From NCBI RefSeq assembly GCF_000013385.1, contig NC_007760.1, positions 2,853,001-2,917,000 of the forward strand: 64,000 nt of DNA, given 5' to 3'. The position numbers were made by a program, and so were the translations under genes. Below the pieces are notes generated by a model that did no database searches, was not told the DNA's origin, and saw nothing but the letters and a program-made list of their open reading frames with translations. This document shows positions 34,309-43,013 of the stretch, one piece after another (positions within the stretch are counted from its first letter, which is position 1; the number at the start of each line of letters is the position of its first letter). The DNA comes from Anaeromyxobacter dehalogenans 2CP-C. Lineage in GTDB: Bacteria; Myxococcota; Myxococcia; Myxococcales; Anaeromyxobacteraceae.

Positions 34309-35215
34309 CCCCGCGCGCCCGCGCCAGGCAGGCCGCGCCGAGCGCGCAGGCCTCGCACCGCGCCGGATCGCGGCGCGCCGGGCACAGCCCGCTCATCCCG
34401 AGGTGGCAGAGCGCGAAGTCGAAGCGGACCGGATCGGCGGGGTCCACGCGGCGCAGCGCGGCGGTGATCTCCTCGGCGGTCCGCCAGCTCGCGTCGCGCC
34501 GCGCGGTGAGCCCGAGCGCGCGCGCCACCCGGTGCACGTGCGTGTCGAGCGGGACCACCAGCGCCGAGGCCGGCACCTCCCGCCACAGCCCCAGGTCCAC
34601 CGCGTCGGGGCCGCGCACCATCCAGCGCAGGTAGAGGTTCCACCGCTTCGACGCGCCCGGGCCGGCCGGGTCGGGCAGGAGGTGCCGGAGCCCGCGCGGC
34701 CCGCGCCCCCGCAGCAGCGCCCGGGCCTCCGGGGCGTCGCGCAGGTCCGCCGCGAGCCGGGCCAGCGCCGGCCGGAGCGCGGCCGGGCCGCCCCCCGCCT
34801 CGAGGAAGAGCGCGCCCAGCCGGCGCCCGAGGCCGCCGTGGCGGCGGCGCACCGCGCCGATCGCGGCCGCCAGCGCGGCGAGGTCCGGCGGGCGGTTGAA
34901 CCGGTAGACGACGCCCTCGAACGCCGCCGGATCCGGGGCGGCCGCGAACGCCTCGCAGAACCGCGCCGGCGAGGGCCCCATCGCGGCGAGCACGCGCGCC
35001 ACCACCGGCTTGAACAGGTCGGCGCGCCCGTAGGCGAGGCTCACCGCCACCAGCCCCGCGACCTCGGCGTCGGCCGGGTCGCGGAACGCGCGCGGGAACT
35101 CCACCGGGTCTGCCGCGATGCGCGCGGCGCGGTCGAGCGAGCGGTCGAGCCGCTCGAGCAGCGGGCGCAGCGCCTCGGCGCGGGCGGCGGGGAAGGCGGC
35201 GGCGCGGCGGGGCAT
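34226..35215 (-). CDS. TIGR02757/DUF2400 family protein with a Cys4 cluster motif
   Basis: A 329-residue protein of the TIGR02757 family, helical and distantly related to the HhH-GPD DNA glycosylases. AGLVAVSLAYGRADLFKPVV is the family's N-terminal block, with VYRFNRPPDLAAL and KRWNLYLRWMVRG next. VVPLDTHVHRVARALGL is the most conserved part, with an invariant Asp. LCPARRDPARCEACALGAAC gives four cysteines spaced like the [4Fe-4S] loop of endonuclease III (x8, x2, x5). DNA repair is a reasonable guess but unproved for the family. About 25 basic C-terminal residues lie in the 83-base overlap with the convergent glycosyltransferase gene. ATG start. Confidence 0.85.
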   Translation of the reverse strand: MPRRAAAFPAARAEALRPLLERLDRSLDRAARIAADPVEFPRAFRDPADAEVAGLVAVSLAYGRADLFKPVVARVLAAMGPSPARFCEAFAAAPDPAAFEGVVYRFNRPPDLAALAAAIGAVRRRHGGLGRRLGALFLEAGGGPAALRPALARLAADLRDAPEARALLRGRGPRGLRHLLPDPAGPGASKRWNLYLRWMVRGPDAVDLGLWREVPASALVVPLDTHVHRVARALGLTARRDASWRTAEEITAALRRVDPADPVRFDFALCHLGMSGLCPARRDPARCEACALGAACLARARGVSGTRGARPSGSARAGTSSPRRRRAAR

Positions 35216-35255
35216 GGCGCCCCTCTTGTGCCGCGCCGGGGCGGCGCGCGCAACC

Positions 35256-35768
35256 TCAGCGGCCCTGGTCCTTGCGCAGCTCGCGGATGACGTGGCCGAG
35301 CTCCGGCCCGATGAGCTTCTCCCACGCGAGCCGCACCGCCGCGCGCGAGCCCGGCACCGAGAAGATCACCCGGCCGCCCCACGTGCCGGCCACCGCGCGG
35401 GACAGCATCGCCGCGCTGCCGATCTCCTGGAACGAGAGCATGCGGAACAGCTCCCCGAAGCCGTCCAGCCGCTTCTCCAGCACCCCGGCCACCGCCTCGT
35501 AGGTGCGGTCGCGGCCGGCGATGCCGGTGCCGCCGTTCACCACGATGGCCTCCGCCCCCGCCGCCGCGGCCTCGTCCAGCGCGGCGCGGAGCTGGGCCGG
35601 CTCGTCCTTGACGATCCGCGAGCCGGCGACGTCGTGGCCCGCCGCGAACACGGCGTGCTTCAGGAACGCGCCGCTCTCGTCCTCGGCCTCGCCGCGCGTG
35701 TCGGAGGCGGTGATCACGAAGACCCGTACCCGCTTCGGCGCCTCGTGCCTGTGCTCCTGGTGTCCCAT
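35256..35768 (-). CDS. moaB: molybdenum cofactor biosynthesis protein MoaB/Mog
   Basis: A 170-residue MoCF-fold protein. RVFVITASDTRGEAEDESGA begins the domain; EAIVVNGGTGIAGRDRTYEA and FSVPGSRAAVRLAWEKLIGP are the molybdopterin-binding loops. Mog-type members adenylylate molybdopterin and MoaB is a close relative often without shown activity; the two are hard to separate by sequence alone. Length fits MoaB (170 in E. coli). Molybdoenzymes are expected in an anaerobic respirer. The ATG at 35766-35768 is preceded by a GGGG-rich stretch. The TIGR02757 gene follows 40 bases downstream on the same strand. Confidence 0.93.
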   Translation of the reverse strand: MGHQEHRHEAPKRVRVFVITASDTRGEAEDESGAFLKHAVFAAGHDVAGSRIVKDEPAQLRAALDEAAAAGAEAIVVNGGTGIAGRDRTYEAVAGVLEKRLDGFGELFRMLSFQEIGSAAMLSRAVAGTWGGRVIFSVPGSRAAVRLAWEKLIGPELGHVIRELRKDQGR

Positions 35769-35824
35769 GTCGTCCCCCGTCCGCGCGGCCTCGCTCCACG
35801 AGGCGCCGCGCCCGGATCCGTGAC

Positions 35825-36505
35825 CTAGTTCCCGCCGGGCGCCCCGTCTCCGCCGTCCAGCGCGTCCAGCCGCTCCGCGACCTGCGCGGCGTCCGGGGCG
35901 TCCGGCCGCAGCCGGAGGTACTCGCCCCACGCCGCGGCCGCCCCGCGCCGGTCGCCCTGCGCCGCGCGGGCGCTCCCCAGCGCGCGGTGGGCCTCCGCCA
36001 GCGACGGCTCGAGCGCCACCGCCCGCGCCGCGTAGTCCGCCGCGTCGGCGGCCTCGCCCCCGCCGAGCAGGACCTCGGCGGCGGCGGCCAGCCCGCGCGG
36101 CTCGTCGAGGTCGAGCGGCCCGTACGGCCAGCCCTCGGGCTGCAGCGCCGCCCCGACCCGCACGCCGGCGAGCCCGCCCGGCACCTCGCGCACCTCCTCC
36201 ACGTACCCCGGCGCGCGGAAGCGGAGCACGTGCCCGCCGGCGTCGGCCCGGTCCACCGGCACGGTGCGCGCGCCGCGCCCGAGCGGGCGATCGTCGAGCA
36301 GCACCTCGGCCGACCGCGGCAGGACCTCCACCAGCAGCGACGCCGGGCGCGTCCCCTCGAACCGCGCCCGCGCCGCGCGCGTGCAGCCCGCGCCGAGGGC
36401 CAGCGCGGCGGCCGCGGCGAGCGCGCACGCCCCGCGGCGCCGCTCGAGGCGGCGCCCGCGCCGGCCCGCCGGGCCCGGGAGGGAGGTGTCGAGGTGCGGC
36501 TCCAT
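35825..36505 (-). CDS. probable lipoprotein with PEGA-like domain and TPR
   Basis: A 226-residue protein. After a long basic N-region, ACALAAAAALALGAGC ends in a lipobox-like LGAGC, so Cys41 or so may be lipidated. Next comes a PEGA-type beta domain: ASLLVEVLPRSAEVLLDDRP followed by LGRGARTVPV and VLRFRAPGYVEEVREV. The C-terminal part has TPR-like helices (ADYAARAVALEPSLAEAHRA, then GSARAAQGDRRGAAAAWGEY). It probably sits in the periplasm as a scaffold or glycan-binding protein; function unknown. ATG start at 36503-36505, divergent from polX 28 bases away. Confidence 0.75.
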   Translation of the reverse strand: MEPHLDTSLPGPAGRRGRRLERRRGACALAAAAALALGAGCTRAARARFEGTRPASLLVEVLPRSAEVLLDDRPLGRGARTVPVDRADAGGHVLRFRAPGYVEEVREVPGGLAGVRVGAALQPEGWPYGPLDLDEPRGLAAAAEVLLGGGEAADAADYAARAVALEPSLAEAHRALGSARAAQGDRRGAAAAWGEYLRLRPDAPDAAQVAERLDALDGGDGAPGGN

Positions 36506-36519
36506 GCGCGCCGCGACGG

Positions 36520-36527
36520 TATATAAG
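36520..36527 (+). promoter_or_regulatory. candidate -10 box for a leaderless polX transcript
   Basis: TATATAAG contains TATAAG (five of six to TATAAT) at 36522-36527, six bases before the polX ATG. There is no ribosome-binding site between it and the ATG. Initiation at the usual distance would place the first base at or next to the start codon. No clear -35 box was found in the 28-base divergent region or the overlapping lipoprotein gene. Confidence 0.45.
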
Positions 36528-36533
36528 CGCTCG

Positions 36534-38312
36534 ATGCCGGACAAGTTCGCCGTGGCGCAGGCGCTCCGGGAGATCGGCGCGCTGCTGGAGCTCGAGGGCG
36601 AGAACCCGTTCAAGATCCGCGCGTACGACACCGGCGCGCGGGCGCTCGAGGGGCTCTCCGAGGACCTGGCGCGGGTGATCGCCGAGGGACGGCTCACCGA
36701 GCTGCCCGGGATCGGCGAGGCGCTCGCGAAGAAGATCGCCGACCTGCACGCGACCGGCTCGACCGACCTGCTGGCGCGGCTGCGCGCGCGCCACCCGCCC
36801 GGCGTGCTCGAGCTGCTGCGCGTGCCGGACCTCGGCCCGAAGAAGATCGCCGCGCTGCACGCGGCGCTGGGGGTGGCCAGCGTCGCGGAGCTCGAGGCCG
36901 CCTGCCGGGAGGGGCGCGTCCGCGGCGTGAAGGGCTTCGGCGAGAAGACCGAGCAGCGGATCCTGGAGGGCATCGCCCGCCTGCACGCGCGCGAGGCCGA
37001 CCGGCGCGTGCTGCTCGCCGAGGCGCTGGCCGCCGCCGGGCCGCTGCTCGCGCACCTGCGCGCGGTGCCGGGCGCCGAGGCGGTGGAGCTGGCCGGGTCG
37101 GCGCGGCGCGGGCGCGAGACGGTGGGCGACGTGGACCTCGTCGCCGCGTCCCGCGACCCCGCCGCGCTCGCCGCGGCGCTGACCGGCCACCCGTCGGTCG
37201 CGGCGGTGCTGGGGAGCGGCGACACGAAGACGAGCGTGCGGCTCGGCTCCGGGCTGCAGGTGGACCTGCGGGTGGTGCCGCCGGAGGACTTCCCCACCCT
37301 GCTCCACCACCTCACCGGCTCGAAGGCGCACCACGTGCGGCTGCGCGGCATCGCCCGCGATCGCGGCTTCACCCTGAGCGAGTGGGGGCTCTTCCGCCTG
37401 CCGCCGCGCGAGCGCGGGGCCGCCGCCCCGGCGCCGGAGGCCGCGCCCGACCCCGCCGCCAAGGTCGGGATCGCGAGCGAGGCCGCGCTCTACGCGGCGC
37501 TGGGCCTGGCGTACGTGCCCCCCGAGCTGCGCGAGGACCAGGGCGAGATCGAGGCCGCGCTGGACGGGACGCTCCCGGCCGACCTGGTCGAGGAGCGCGA
37601 CGTGCGCGGGATGGTGCACTGCCACACCACCTGGTCCGACGGCCGGGCGAGCGTCGAGGAGATGGCCCGCGCCGCCGAGGCGCTCGGGATGGCGTACCTG
37701 ACGGTCACCGACCACTCCGGCTCGGCCGGCTACGCCGGCGGGCTCGACCGCGACCGCATCCGGCGGCAGTGGGACGAGATCGACCGGGTGCAGGAGCGGG
37801 TCTCGATCCGGCTGCTGAAGGGCACCGAGGCCGACATCCTCGAGGACGGCGCGCTCGACTGGCCCGACGACGTGCTGGAGCGGCTGGACGTGGTGGTCGC
37901 GAGCGTCCACTCGCGGATGCGCATGGACGAGGACCAGATGACGCGCCGGCTCGCCCGGGCCATGGCGCTCCCGGTGTTCAAGATCTGGGGGCACGGGCTG
38001 GGGCGGCTGCTGGGCGAGCGCGAGCCGTACGCCTGCCGGGTGGAGGAGGTCCTGGACGCGCTCGCCGGCGCGCCGGGCGCGGTGGAGGTGAACGGCGATC
38101 CCCGCCGCCTCGACCTCGAGCCCCGCTGGATCCGGGCGGCGCGCGCGCGCGGCATCCCGCTGGTCCTGTCGGTGGACGCCCACTCGGTCGCGGCGCTCGG
38201 GTACCTCCGCTTCGCGGTGACGACCGCGCGCCGCGGCTGGGCGCGGCGGGGCGAGGTGCTGAACGCGCTCCCGCCGGACGCGTTCGCGCGGGCGGTCCGT
38301 CCGGTGCGGTAG
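36534..38312 (+). CDS. polX: DNA polymerase X family protein with PHP domain
   Basis: A 592-residue bacterial PolX. The N-terminal 8-kDa/helix-hairpin-helix part has RAYDTGARALEGLSEDLARV and LPGIGEALAKKIADLHATGS. The nucleotidyltransferase palm has VELAGSARRGRETVGDVDLV with catalytic Asp residues and GLQVDLRVVPPEDF with the third. The C-terminal PHP domain has VHCHTTWSDGRASVEEMARA, YLTVTDHSGSAGYAGGL and a final LSVDAHSVAALGYLRFAVTT, giving the metal-binding His/Asp set. PolX fills short gaps in base-excision repair and the PHP domain adds 3'-5' exonuclease activity. The usual GHPTGRLL reads GHGLGRLL here. ATG start at 36534, just beyond a TATAAG box. Confidence 0.93.
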   Translation: MPDKFAVAQALREIGALLELEGENPFKIRAYDTGARALEGLSEDLARVIAEGRLTELPGIGEALAKKIADLHATGSTDLLARLRARHPPGVLELLRVPDLGPKKIAALHAALGVASVAELEAACREGRVRGVKGFGEKTEQRILEGIARLHAREADRRVLLAEALAAAGPLLAHLRAVPGAEAVELAGSARRGRETVGDVDLVAASRDPAALAAALTGHPSVAAVLGSGDTKTSVRLGSGLQVDLRVVPPEDFPTLLHHLTGSKAHHVRLRGIARDRGFTLSEWGLFRLPPRERGAAAPAPEAAPDPAAKVGIASEAALYAALGLAYVPPELREDQGEIEAALDGTLPADLVEERDVRGMVHCHTTWSDGRASVEEMARAAEALGMAYLTVTDHSGSAGYAGGLDRDRIRRQWDEIDRVQERVSIRLLKGTEADILEDGALDWPDDVLERLDVVVASVHSRMRMDEDQMTRRLARAMALPVFKIWGHGLGRLLGEREPYACRVEEVLDALAGAPGAVEVNGDPRRLDLEPRWIRAARARGIPLVLSVDAHSVAALGYLRFAVTTARRGWARRGEVLNALPPDAFARAVRPVR

Positions 38313-38373
38313 ATCGGCCCGCCTCGCCGGGCGCTCGACGCGGGCGCCCATCTCGCCTACCTTTCCCGGCTGC

Positions 38374-39927
38374 GTGCCCACCCAGCCCACCACCCGCGAG
38401 GCCCTCCGCAAGGCGTTCACCAGCTGGCGCACGGGGGTGGTGGCGCTGCTCGCGTTCCCGTCCGGCCTGCCGCTCGGCATCGTCCTCTACACGGTGCCGT
38501 ACTGGATGCAGCAGGAGGGGATCGACATCAAGACCATCGGGCTGGTGAGCGCGGCGCAGATCCCGTACGCGTTCAAGTTCGTCTGGTCGCCGATCATCGA
38601 CCGCTTCGCGCCGGCCTGGGGCCGCAAGCGCGCCTGGATCCTCGTCGGCCAGGCCATGCTGGTCGCGTCGCTGGCCGCGTTCGCGGCGAGCTCGGGCCAC
38701 CCCACCGTGCCGCTGGTGGCGCTGCTCACGCTGGTGGTGTCGTTCGCCTCCGCCACCCAGGACATCGCCTACGACGCGTACACCGTCGAGGTGCTGCGGC
38801 CCGAGGAGCGCGGCGTGGCGGTGGGCGCCCGCAACGCGCTGGCGCGCGCCGGCATGTTCGTGGGCCGGGTGGTGAACACGTTCGGCCCGAAGCTGGGCTG
38901 GGCCCCCACGTTCGCCGCCATCGCGGCCAGCTTCCTGCCGTTCGCCGTGGCCACCGTGAAGGCGCCCGAGCCCGACGTCCCGCCGGCGCCGCCGCGCACG
39001 CTGCGGCAGGCGATCTGGGAGCCGTTCGTCGGGTTCTTCCGCCACGCGCGCGCGCTCGAGATCGCCGCGTTCCTGTTCCTCTACAAGTTCGCCGACAACC
39101 TGGTCACCGCGCTCGTGTCGCCGTTCCTCGGCCAGCTCGGCTTCGACCCGGTGGACATCGGCATCGCGCAGGGGACGATCGGCATCGTCGCCACCATCGC
39201 CGGGACGTTCCTGGGCGGCATCCTGTGCACGTCGTGGGGGGTCGGCCGGGCGCTGTGGATCTTCGGCCTGCTCCAGGCGGTCTCGAACCTGGGCTACGTC
39301 GCGATCGTGGACGCGGGCGTGAACCGCCCGGTCATGTACGCGGCGGTGGCCTTCGAGGCCGCCACCAGCGGCATGGGCACCGGCGCGTTCGGCGTGCTCC
39401 TGCTCCGGCTCACCCAGCGCCGCTTCAGCGCCACGCAGTACGCGCTGTTCTCGAGCATCTTCGCGCTCGGCCGCACCTTCGCCGGGCCGCCTGCGGGCGC
39501 GCTGGTGGACGCCATCGGCTGGCGCGACTTCTTCCTGCTCACCGTCCCCTGCGCCATCCCGGGCCTGCTCATGCTGCAGCGGTTCGTGCCCTGGCGCTCG
39601 CGCGAGATCCCCGCGGCGCTGGACGAGGCGGCCCCGCCGGCCGCGCACGGCACGCCCGCCACGCTGGGCGGGCTGGCGGCGCGCGGGCTCGCCGGCGCGC
39701 TGGCCGGGACGGCGCTCGCGTACCTGGCGTCCGCGCTGCTCGCCGCGCTGAAGGCGATGCGTGGCGGCCAGGCCGGCCTCGACCTCGGCGCCGCGCTGGT
39801 CCGGATGTTCCACCCGGTGCGCGCGGTGGACTGGGTGGACGTGGTCGGGCCGCCGGTGGCGGGCGTGGTGATGGGCTTCGCGGTGGCCGCGTACGTGGCG
39901 GCGCGGCGCGGGATCCGGGCCGCGTAG
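38374..39927 (+). CDS. MFS transporter, AmpG-like
   Basis: A 517-residue polytopic protein with about 14 hydrophobic segments. LLAFPSGLPLGIVLYTVPYW and FKFVWSPIIDRFAPAWGRKR (the MFS loop 2-3 motif), together with SFASATQDIAYDAYTVEVLR, are typical of the AmpG muropeptide permease/acetyl-CoA transporter branch. AmpG imports anhydromuropeptides for wall recycling; relatives carry other cargo, so the substrate is inferred. Residues about 430-517 form extra helices after a cytoplasmic loop. The start is GTG at 38374, only 61 bases after polX. A SpoIID-type wall enzyme elsewhere in the window would be consistent with muropeptide turnover, but is not linked. Confidence 0.85.
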   Translation: MPTQPTTREALRKAFTSWRTGVVALLAFPSGLPLGIVLYTVPYWMQQEGIDIKTIGLVSAAQIPYAFKFVWSPIIDRFAPAWGRKRAWILVGQAMLVASLAAFAASSGHPTVPLVALLTLVVSFASATQDIAYDAYTVEVLRPEERGVAVGARNALARAGMFVGRVVNTFGPKLGWAPTFAAIAASFLPFAVATVKAPEPDVPPAPPRTLRQAIWEPFVGFFRHARALEIAAFLFLYKFADNLVTALVSPFLGQLGFDPVDIGIAQGTIGIVATIAGTFLGGILCTSWGVGRALWIFGLLQAVSNLGYVAIVDAGVNRPVMYAAVAFEAATSGMGTGAFGVLLLRLTQRRFSATQYALFSSIFALGRTFAGPPAGALVDAIGWRDFFLLTVPCAIPGLLMLQRFVPWRSREIPAALDEAAPPAAHGTPATLGGLAARGLAGALAGTALAYLASALLAALKAMRGGQAGLDLGAALVRMFHPVRAVDWVDVVGPPVAGVVMGFAVAAYVAARRGIRAA

Positions 39928-40112
39928 CGCCCGCCGCGCCGCCGGGTGGGCTCTCCCCCGCGCGCCGCGCACCTCGCCGCACCGCCGCGTCGGCGCACGC
40001 CCATCGCCCCCGGCCGGGCGCGCGCGTGGGCTCGCGAAGGGCTCACCGCGTGCGCGCGCTTTCGCTTAGGATGCCGCCTCGTTCCGTAGGGACCATTCAC
40101 GATCAGGAGAAC

Positions 40113-40700
40113 ATGATGACGTCGGCTCCCCGCCTCACGACCCTCGCCCTCGCCGCGCTGCTCGCGCTGCCGGGCGTCGCGTCCGCGCAGTCCCGGTACT
40201 CGTCGCAGCCCTCCATGCGCCTCGGCGGCCTCATCGGCTTCGACTCGGGCGACCTCGACGGCCTCGCCCTCCGCCTCGACGGCGAGATGGACCTCCAGCG
40301 CATCTCGCCGAACGTGATGCTGGTCGGCGTCGGCTCGGTCGGCTGGTCGCACCTGTCCGACGACCTGGGCTACGGCTACGACGTGACGAACGACGTGTTC
40401 ACGATCATGCCGGCGGCCCGCCTGGCGGTCGCGCTCGCGCCGCAGGTCGGCGTCTACGGCGACCTGGGCCTCGGCCTGTACCACGCCTCGCTCGAGGTGG
40501 ACGTGCCGGATCCGTTCACCGGCCTCCGCCGCACGGTGGACGACTCGGCCACCGGCCTGGCGATGCGCATCGGCGCCGGCGCGTACTTCAACATCGCCCC
40601 GAAGGTCCGCCTCGTCGGCGAGATCGCGCTGCACCCGTACTTCGGCGACTACGACGACGACACGTTCACCTTCATGGTGGGCGCGACGTTCGGCCTCTAG
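40113..40700 (+). CDS. outer-membrane beta-barrel protein
   Basis: A 195-residue exported protein. Residues 1-25 (MMTSAPRLTTLALAALLALP then GVASA) are a signal peptide cleaved before QSRYSS. The rest alternates polar and aromatic residues in short strands, such as LALRLDGEMDLQRI, AARLAVALAPQVGVYGDLGL and a C-terminal strand ending FTFMVGATFGL with terminal Leu, as in an eight-stranded OmpA/OmpW-size barrel. A ring of acidic residues (YDDDT) lies near the C-terminus. AGGAGA precedes an ATGATG pair; 40113 is used. The stop lies inside the 29-base overlap with the convergent membrane-protein gene. Confidence 0.82.
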   Translation: MMTSAPRLTTLALAALLALPGVASAQSRYSSQPSMRLGGLIGFDSGDLDGLALRLDGEMDLQRISPNVMLVGVGSVGWSHLSDDLGYGYDVTNDVFTIMPAARLAVALAPQVGVYGDLGLGLYHASLEVDVPDPFTGLRRTVDDSATGLAMRIGAGAYFNIAPKVRLVGEIALHPYFGDYDDDTFTFMVGATFGL

Positions 40701-42213
40701 CACCCGCGGGGCTCGAGGGCGGCGCGGGCGCGAGGACGTCCACCGTCCCGCGCCGCTCCAGCACCCGCACCGGCCAGAGGCGGAAGTCGCGCAGCGCGCG
40801 CTCCGCCTCGGCCTCCTTCCCCCGCACCCGGCAGATCCGCAGCGCCTCGCGCGGCGTCCCCGCCCAGTCCGGCGCCGTCGGGTTGGCGCGGTGCGCGAGC
40901 CCGTGCACCGGCGCGTCGAGGCCGCGCGCGTGCGCGACCCAGGCCGCGTGCCAGACGGCCGGCCACACCGACCAGTAGTCGCCGGTGATCAGGCGGCAGC
41001 GCGCCGCGAGCACGTCCGCCGTGTAGCGCCCCGCCGCCGCGTCCAGGTCCGCGCGCACGCGCGCGAGCGACGGCGCGCCGGCCACGGCCAGCGCCGCCGC
41101 CGGGACCAGCGCCAGCGCCACGGCCCGGGCGAGCGGCCCCTCCCGCAGGGCGCGCGCGACCGGATCGGCCAGCAGCGACACCGCCGCGAGGTGGACCAGC
41201 ACCGCCGCCGGCGCGAGGTAGCGCCAGTGGTACGCGTTCACCTCGACCCAGCGCAGCACGCCGGCGGCGAGCGCGTACGCGAGCGCGGCGAGGCAGAGCG
41301 CGGCCGCGCGGAGCAGCGCCGCCCGCGCGTGCGGCCGCGCCGCGGGCCAGGCGAGCTGCACCAGGACGCCCGCCGCGGCGCAGGCGCCGAGCGCCGCCGG
41401 CCACCGCCCGGACGCCTCCCAGGCGCGCCCCAGCAGCGCGGCCCAGGCCCGCGGCCACTCGTGCGGCGGGAGCGTGCCGAGCGGCAGCCGGAGCAGGTTG
41501 CCGGTGAGGACCGGGTAGAGCCGGATCATGACCTGGCCCGCCCCGAGCCCGGCGGCGAGCAGCGCCACCTCGGTGGCGAGGCGCAGCCGGAGCGCGGGCC
41601 GGCTCGCGCCCTGCGCGAGGTCCACCGCGGCGCGCGCGACCGCCAGCGGGAGGAGCACCAGCCCCACCGCCGCGTTCACCCAGTGCGCGACCAGGCAGAG
41701 GGCGAGCCCGGCCGCGATCCGGCCCGGGCCGGGCAGCGCGGGCGCCAGGCGGTCCGGGTCGGGGCGCGGCTCGGCGGCGGCGAGGCCGGCGAGCGCCAGC
41801 GCCAGCGAGAGCCCGTAGGGCTGGCTCCAGAGGTACTCGAACAGCCACGGCGCCGGCGCGGCGGCGAGGAGCGCCGCGACCGCGAGCGCGCCGGCGAGCC
41901 GCCACCGCGCGCCGAGCGCGTGGCGGGCGAGCAGCACCACCGCCGCGAGGCCCGCCAGGCCCAGCAGCGCGCGCTGCAGGAGCAGGTTCCAGAGCGGATC
42001 GCGGACCGGGAGCGCGAGCAGCGGGACCAGCATCCCGTAGCGCTCCTGGTCCCAGTAGAACGGCGTCCAGCGCTGCAGCGCGACCAGCACCGGGACGATC
42101 GAGTCGCCGTCCTCCAGCCGGTGCAGGCCCCCGAGGTCGAGCAGCGCCGCCGCGGCGGCGAGCGCCGCGAGGGTGGCGAGCGCGCCCCGCGCCCTGGTGA
42201 TCGCCCGCGTCAC
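40672..42213 (-). CDS. multipass membrane protein, GT-C-like, function unknown
   Basis: A 513-residue protein with about 11 membrane helices and a C-terminal soluble part of about 90 residues. LGGLHRLEDGDSIVPVLVAL and FYWDQERYGMLVPLLALPVR, with an acidic DGD in the first loop, suggest a GT-C glycosyltransferase-like layout, but no family signature is certain. The start is GTG at 42211-42213. The C-terminal tail is Pro/Ser-rich, and its last ten residues lie in the overlap with the beta-barrel gene. It is separated from the nuo cluster by a strong hairpin. Confidence 0.7.
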   Translation of the reverse strand: MTRAITRARGALATLAALAAAAALLDLGGLHRLEDGDSIVPVLVALQRWTPFYWDQERYGMLVPLLALPVRDPLWNLLLQRALLGLAGLAAVVLLARHALGARWRLAGALAVAALLAAAPAPWLFEYLWSQPYGLSLALALAGLAAAEPRPDPDRLAPALPGPGRIAAGLALCLVAHWVNAAVGLVLLPLAVARAAVDLAQGASRPALRLRLATEVALLAAGLGAGQVMIRLYPVLTGNLLRLPLGTLPPHEWPRAWAALLGRAWEASGRWPAALGACAAAGVLVQLAWPAARPHARAALLRAAALCLAALAYALAAGVLRWVEVNAYHWRYLAPAAVLVHLAAVSLLADPVARALREGPLARAVALALVPAAALAVAGAPSLARVRADLDAAAGRYTADVLAARCRLITGDYWSVWPAVWHAAWVAHARGLDAPVHGLAHRANPTAPDWAGTPREALRICRVRGKEAEAERALRDFRLWPVRVLERRGTVDVLAPAPPSSPAGARGRTSRPP

Positions 42214-42237
42214 GGCGCCTCCCTCCCGGACGCACGA

Positions 42238-42270
42238 AGGCCCCGCCGCCGGAGCCGGCGGGCGGGGCCT
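42238..42270 (-). terminator. terminator hairpin of the left nuo cluster
   Basis: AGGCCCCGCC (42238-42247) pairs perfectly with GGCGGGGCCT (42261-42270), and an inner GCCGG/CCGGC stem extends it. It lies 20 bases past the nuoI stop on the minus strand. Only a weak TTCGT follows. Confidence 0.6.
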
Positions 42271-42289
42271 CGGGACGCCCGGGCCGGGC

Positions 42290-43009
42290 CTACTTCCGGG
42301 CCGCCTGGGCCCGGTCCTTCGCCTCGGCGGCGAGCGCCCGCACCGAGAAGCCCGGCGTCTGGCTGGCCTCGTCGGTCGCGACCGTCGGGAACGGCTTCGC
42401 GCGCGCGCGCATCTCCTCGAGCTTGTCGGGCGGGATGGACGGCGAGCCGCGGCGCAGCCAGGGATCGTACTGGTACGACACCGGGGGGCCGCGGAGCAGC
42501 CGCTTCTCGTCCCAGATCTGCGCCGAGCGCTCGTAGGACGGCGGCGTGTGCTCGCCGGAGTCCATGCGGATGGCGTCCTTCGGGCAGGCCTCCACGCAGA
42601 AGCCGCAGACGATGCAGCGCAGCTCGTCGATCACGAACTTCGCGGGGTACTTCTCGACCGGATCGTCCGGGTACTCGGCCGCCTCGATGTAGATGCACTG
42701 CGCCGGGCAGATGGTCGCGCACATGTAGCAGGCGACGCAGCGGGGCTTCCCGTCCTCGCGCGGCACCAGCCGGTGCAGCCCGCGGTAGGCCGGCGCGTAG
42801 GGCGCCCGCTCCTCCGGGTACTGCAGCGTGACGTTGTCGGAGTGCCCGAAGCCCCCGCGCTTGCGGGCGAGGATGTCCGGGTTCGCGTCCCGCGAGAAGA
42901 ACAGGTTCTTCAGGAAGTGCTTCGTGATCGTGCCGATGCCCCGGATGATCTCCGGGAAGTACATCGACTCGCGCAGGTCCGGCGGGCGGTTCTCGAGCTG
43001 GTAGGGCAT
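42290..43009 (-). CDS. nuoI: NADH-quinone oxidoreductase subunit I (left cluster)
   Basis: A 239-residue peripheral-arm subunit carrying clusters N6a and N6b, which relay electrons to NuoB. First motif: C91, C94, C97, C101 (CVACYMCATICP). Second: C132, C135, C138, C142 (CIVCGFCVEACP). Longer than E. coli NuoI (180), with a C-terminal extension of about 60 residues containing PPDKLEEMRARAKPFPTVAT. Last gene of the left cluster, 4 bases after nuoH, and clearly different in sequence from the right-cluster NuoI. Confidence 0.96.
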   Translation of the reverse strand: MPYQLENRPPDLRESMYFPEIIRGIGTITKHFLKNLFFSRDANPDILARKRGGFGHSDNVTLQYPEERAPYAPAYRGLHRLVPREDGKPRCVACYMCATICPAQCIYIEAAEYPDDPVEKYPAKFVIDELRCIVCGFCVEACPKDAIRMDSGEHTPPSYERSAQIWDEKRLLRGPPVSYQYDPWLRRGSPSIPPDKLEEMRARAKPFPTVATDEASQTPGFSVRALAAEAKDRAQAARK

Positions 43010-43013
43010 GGCG

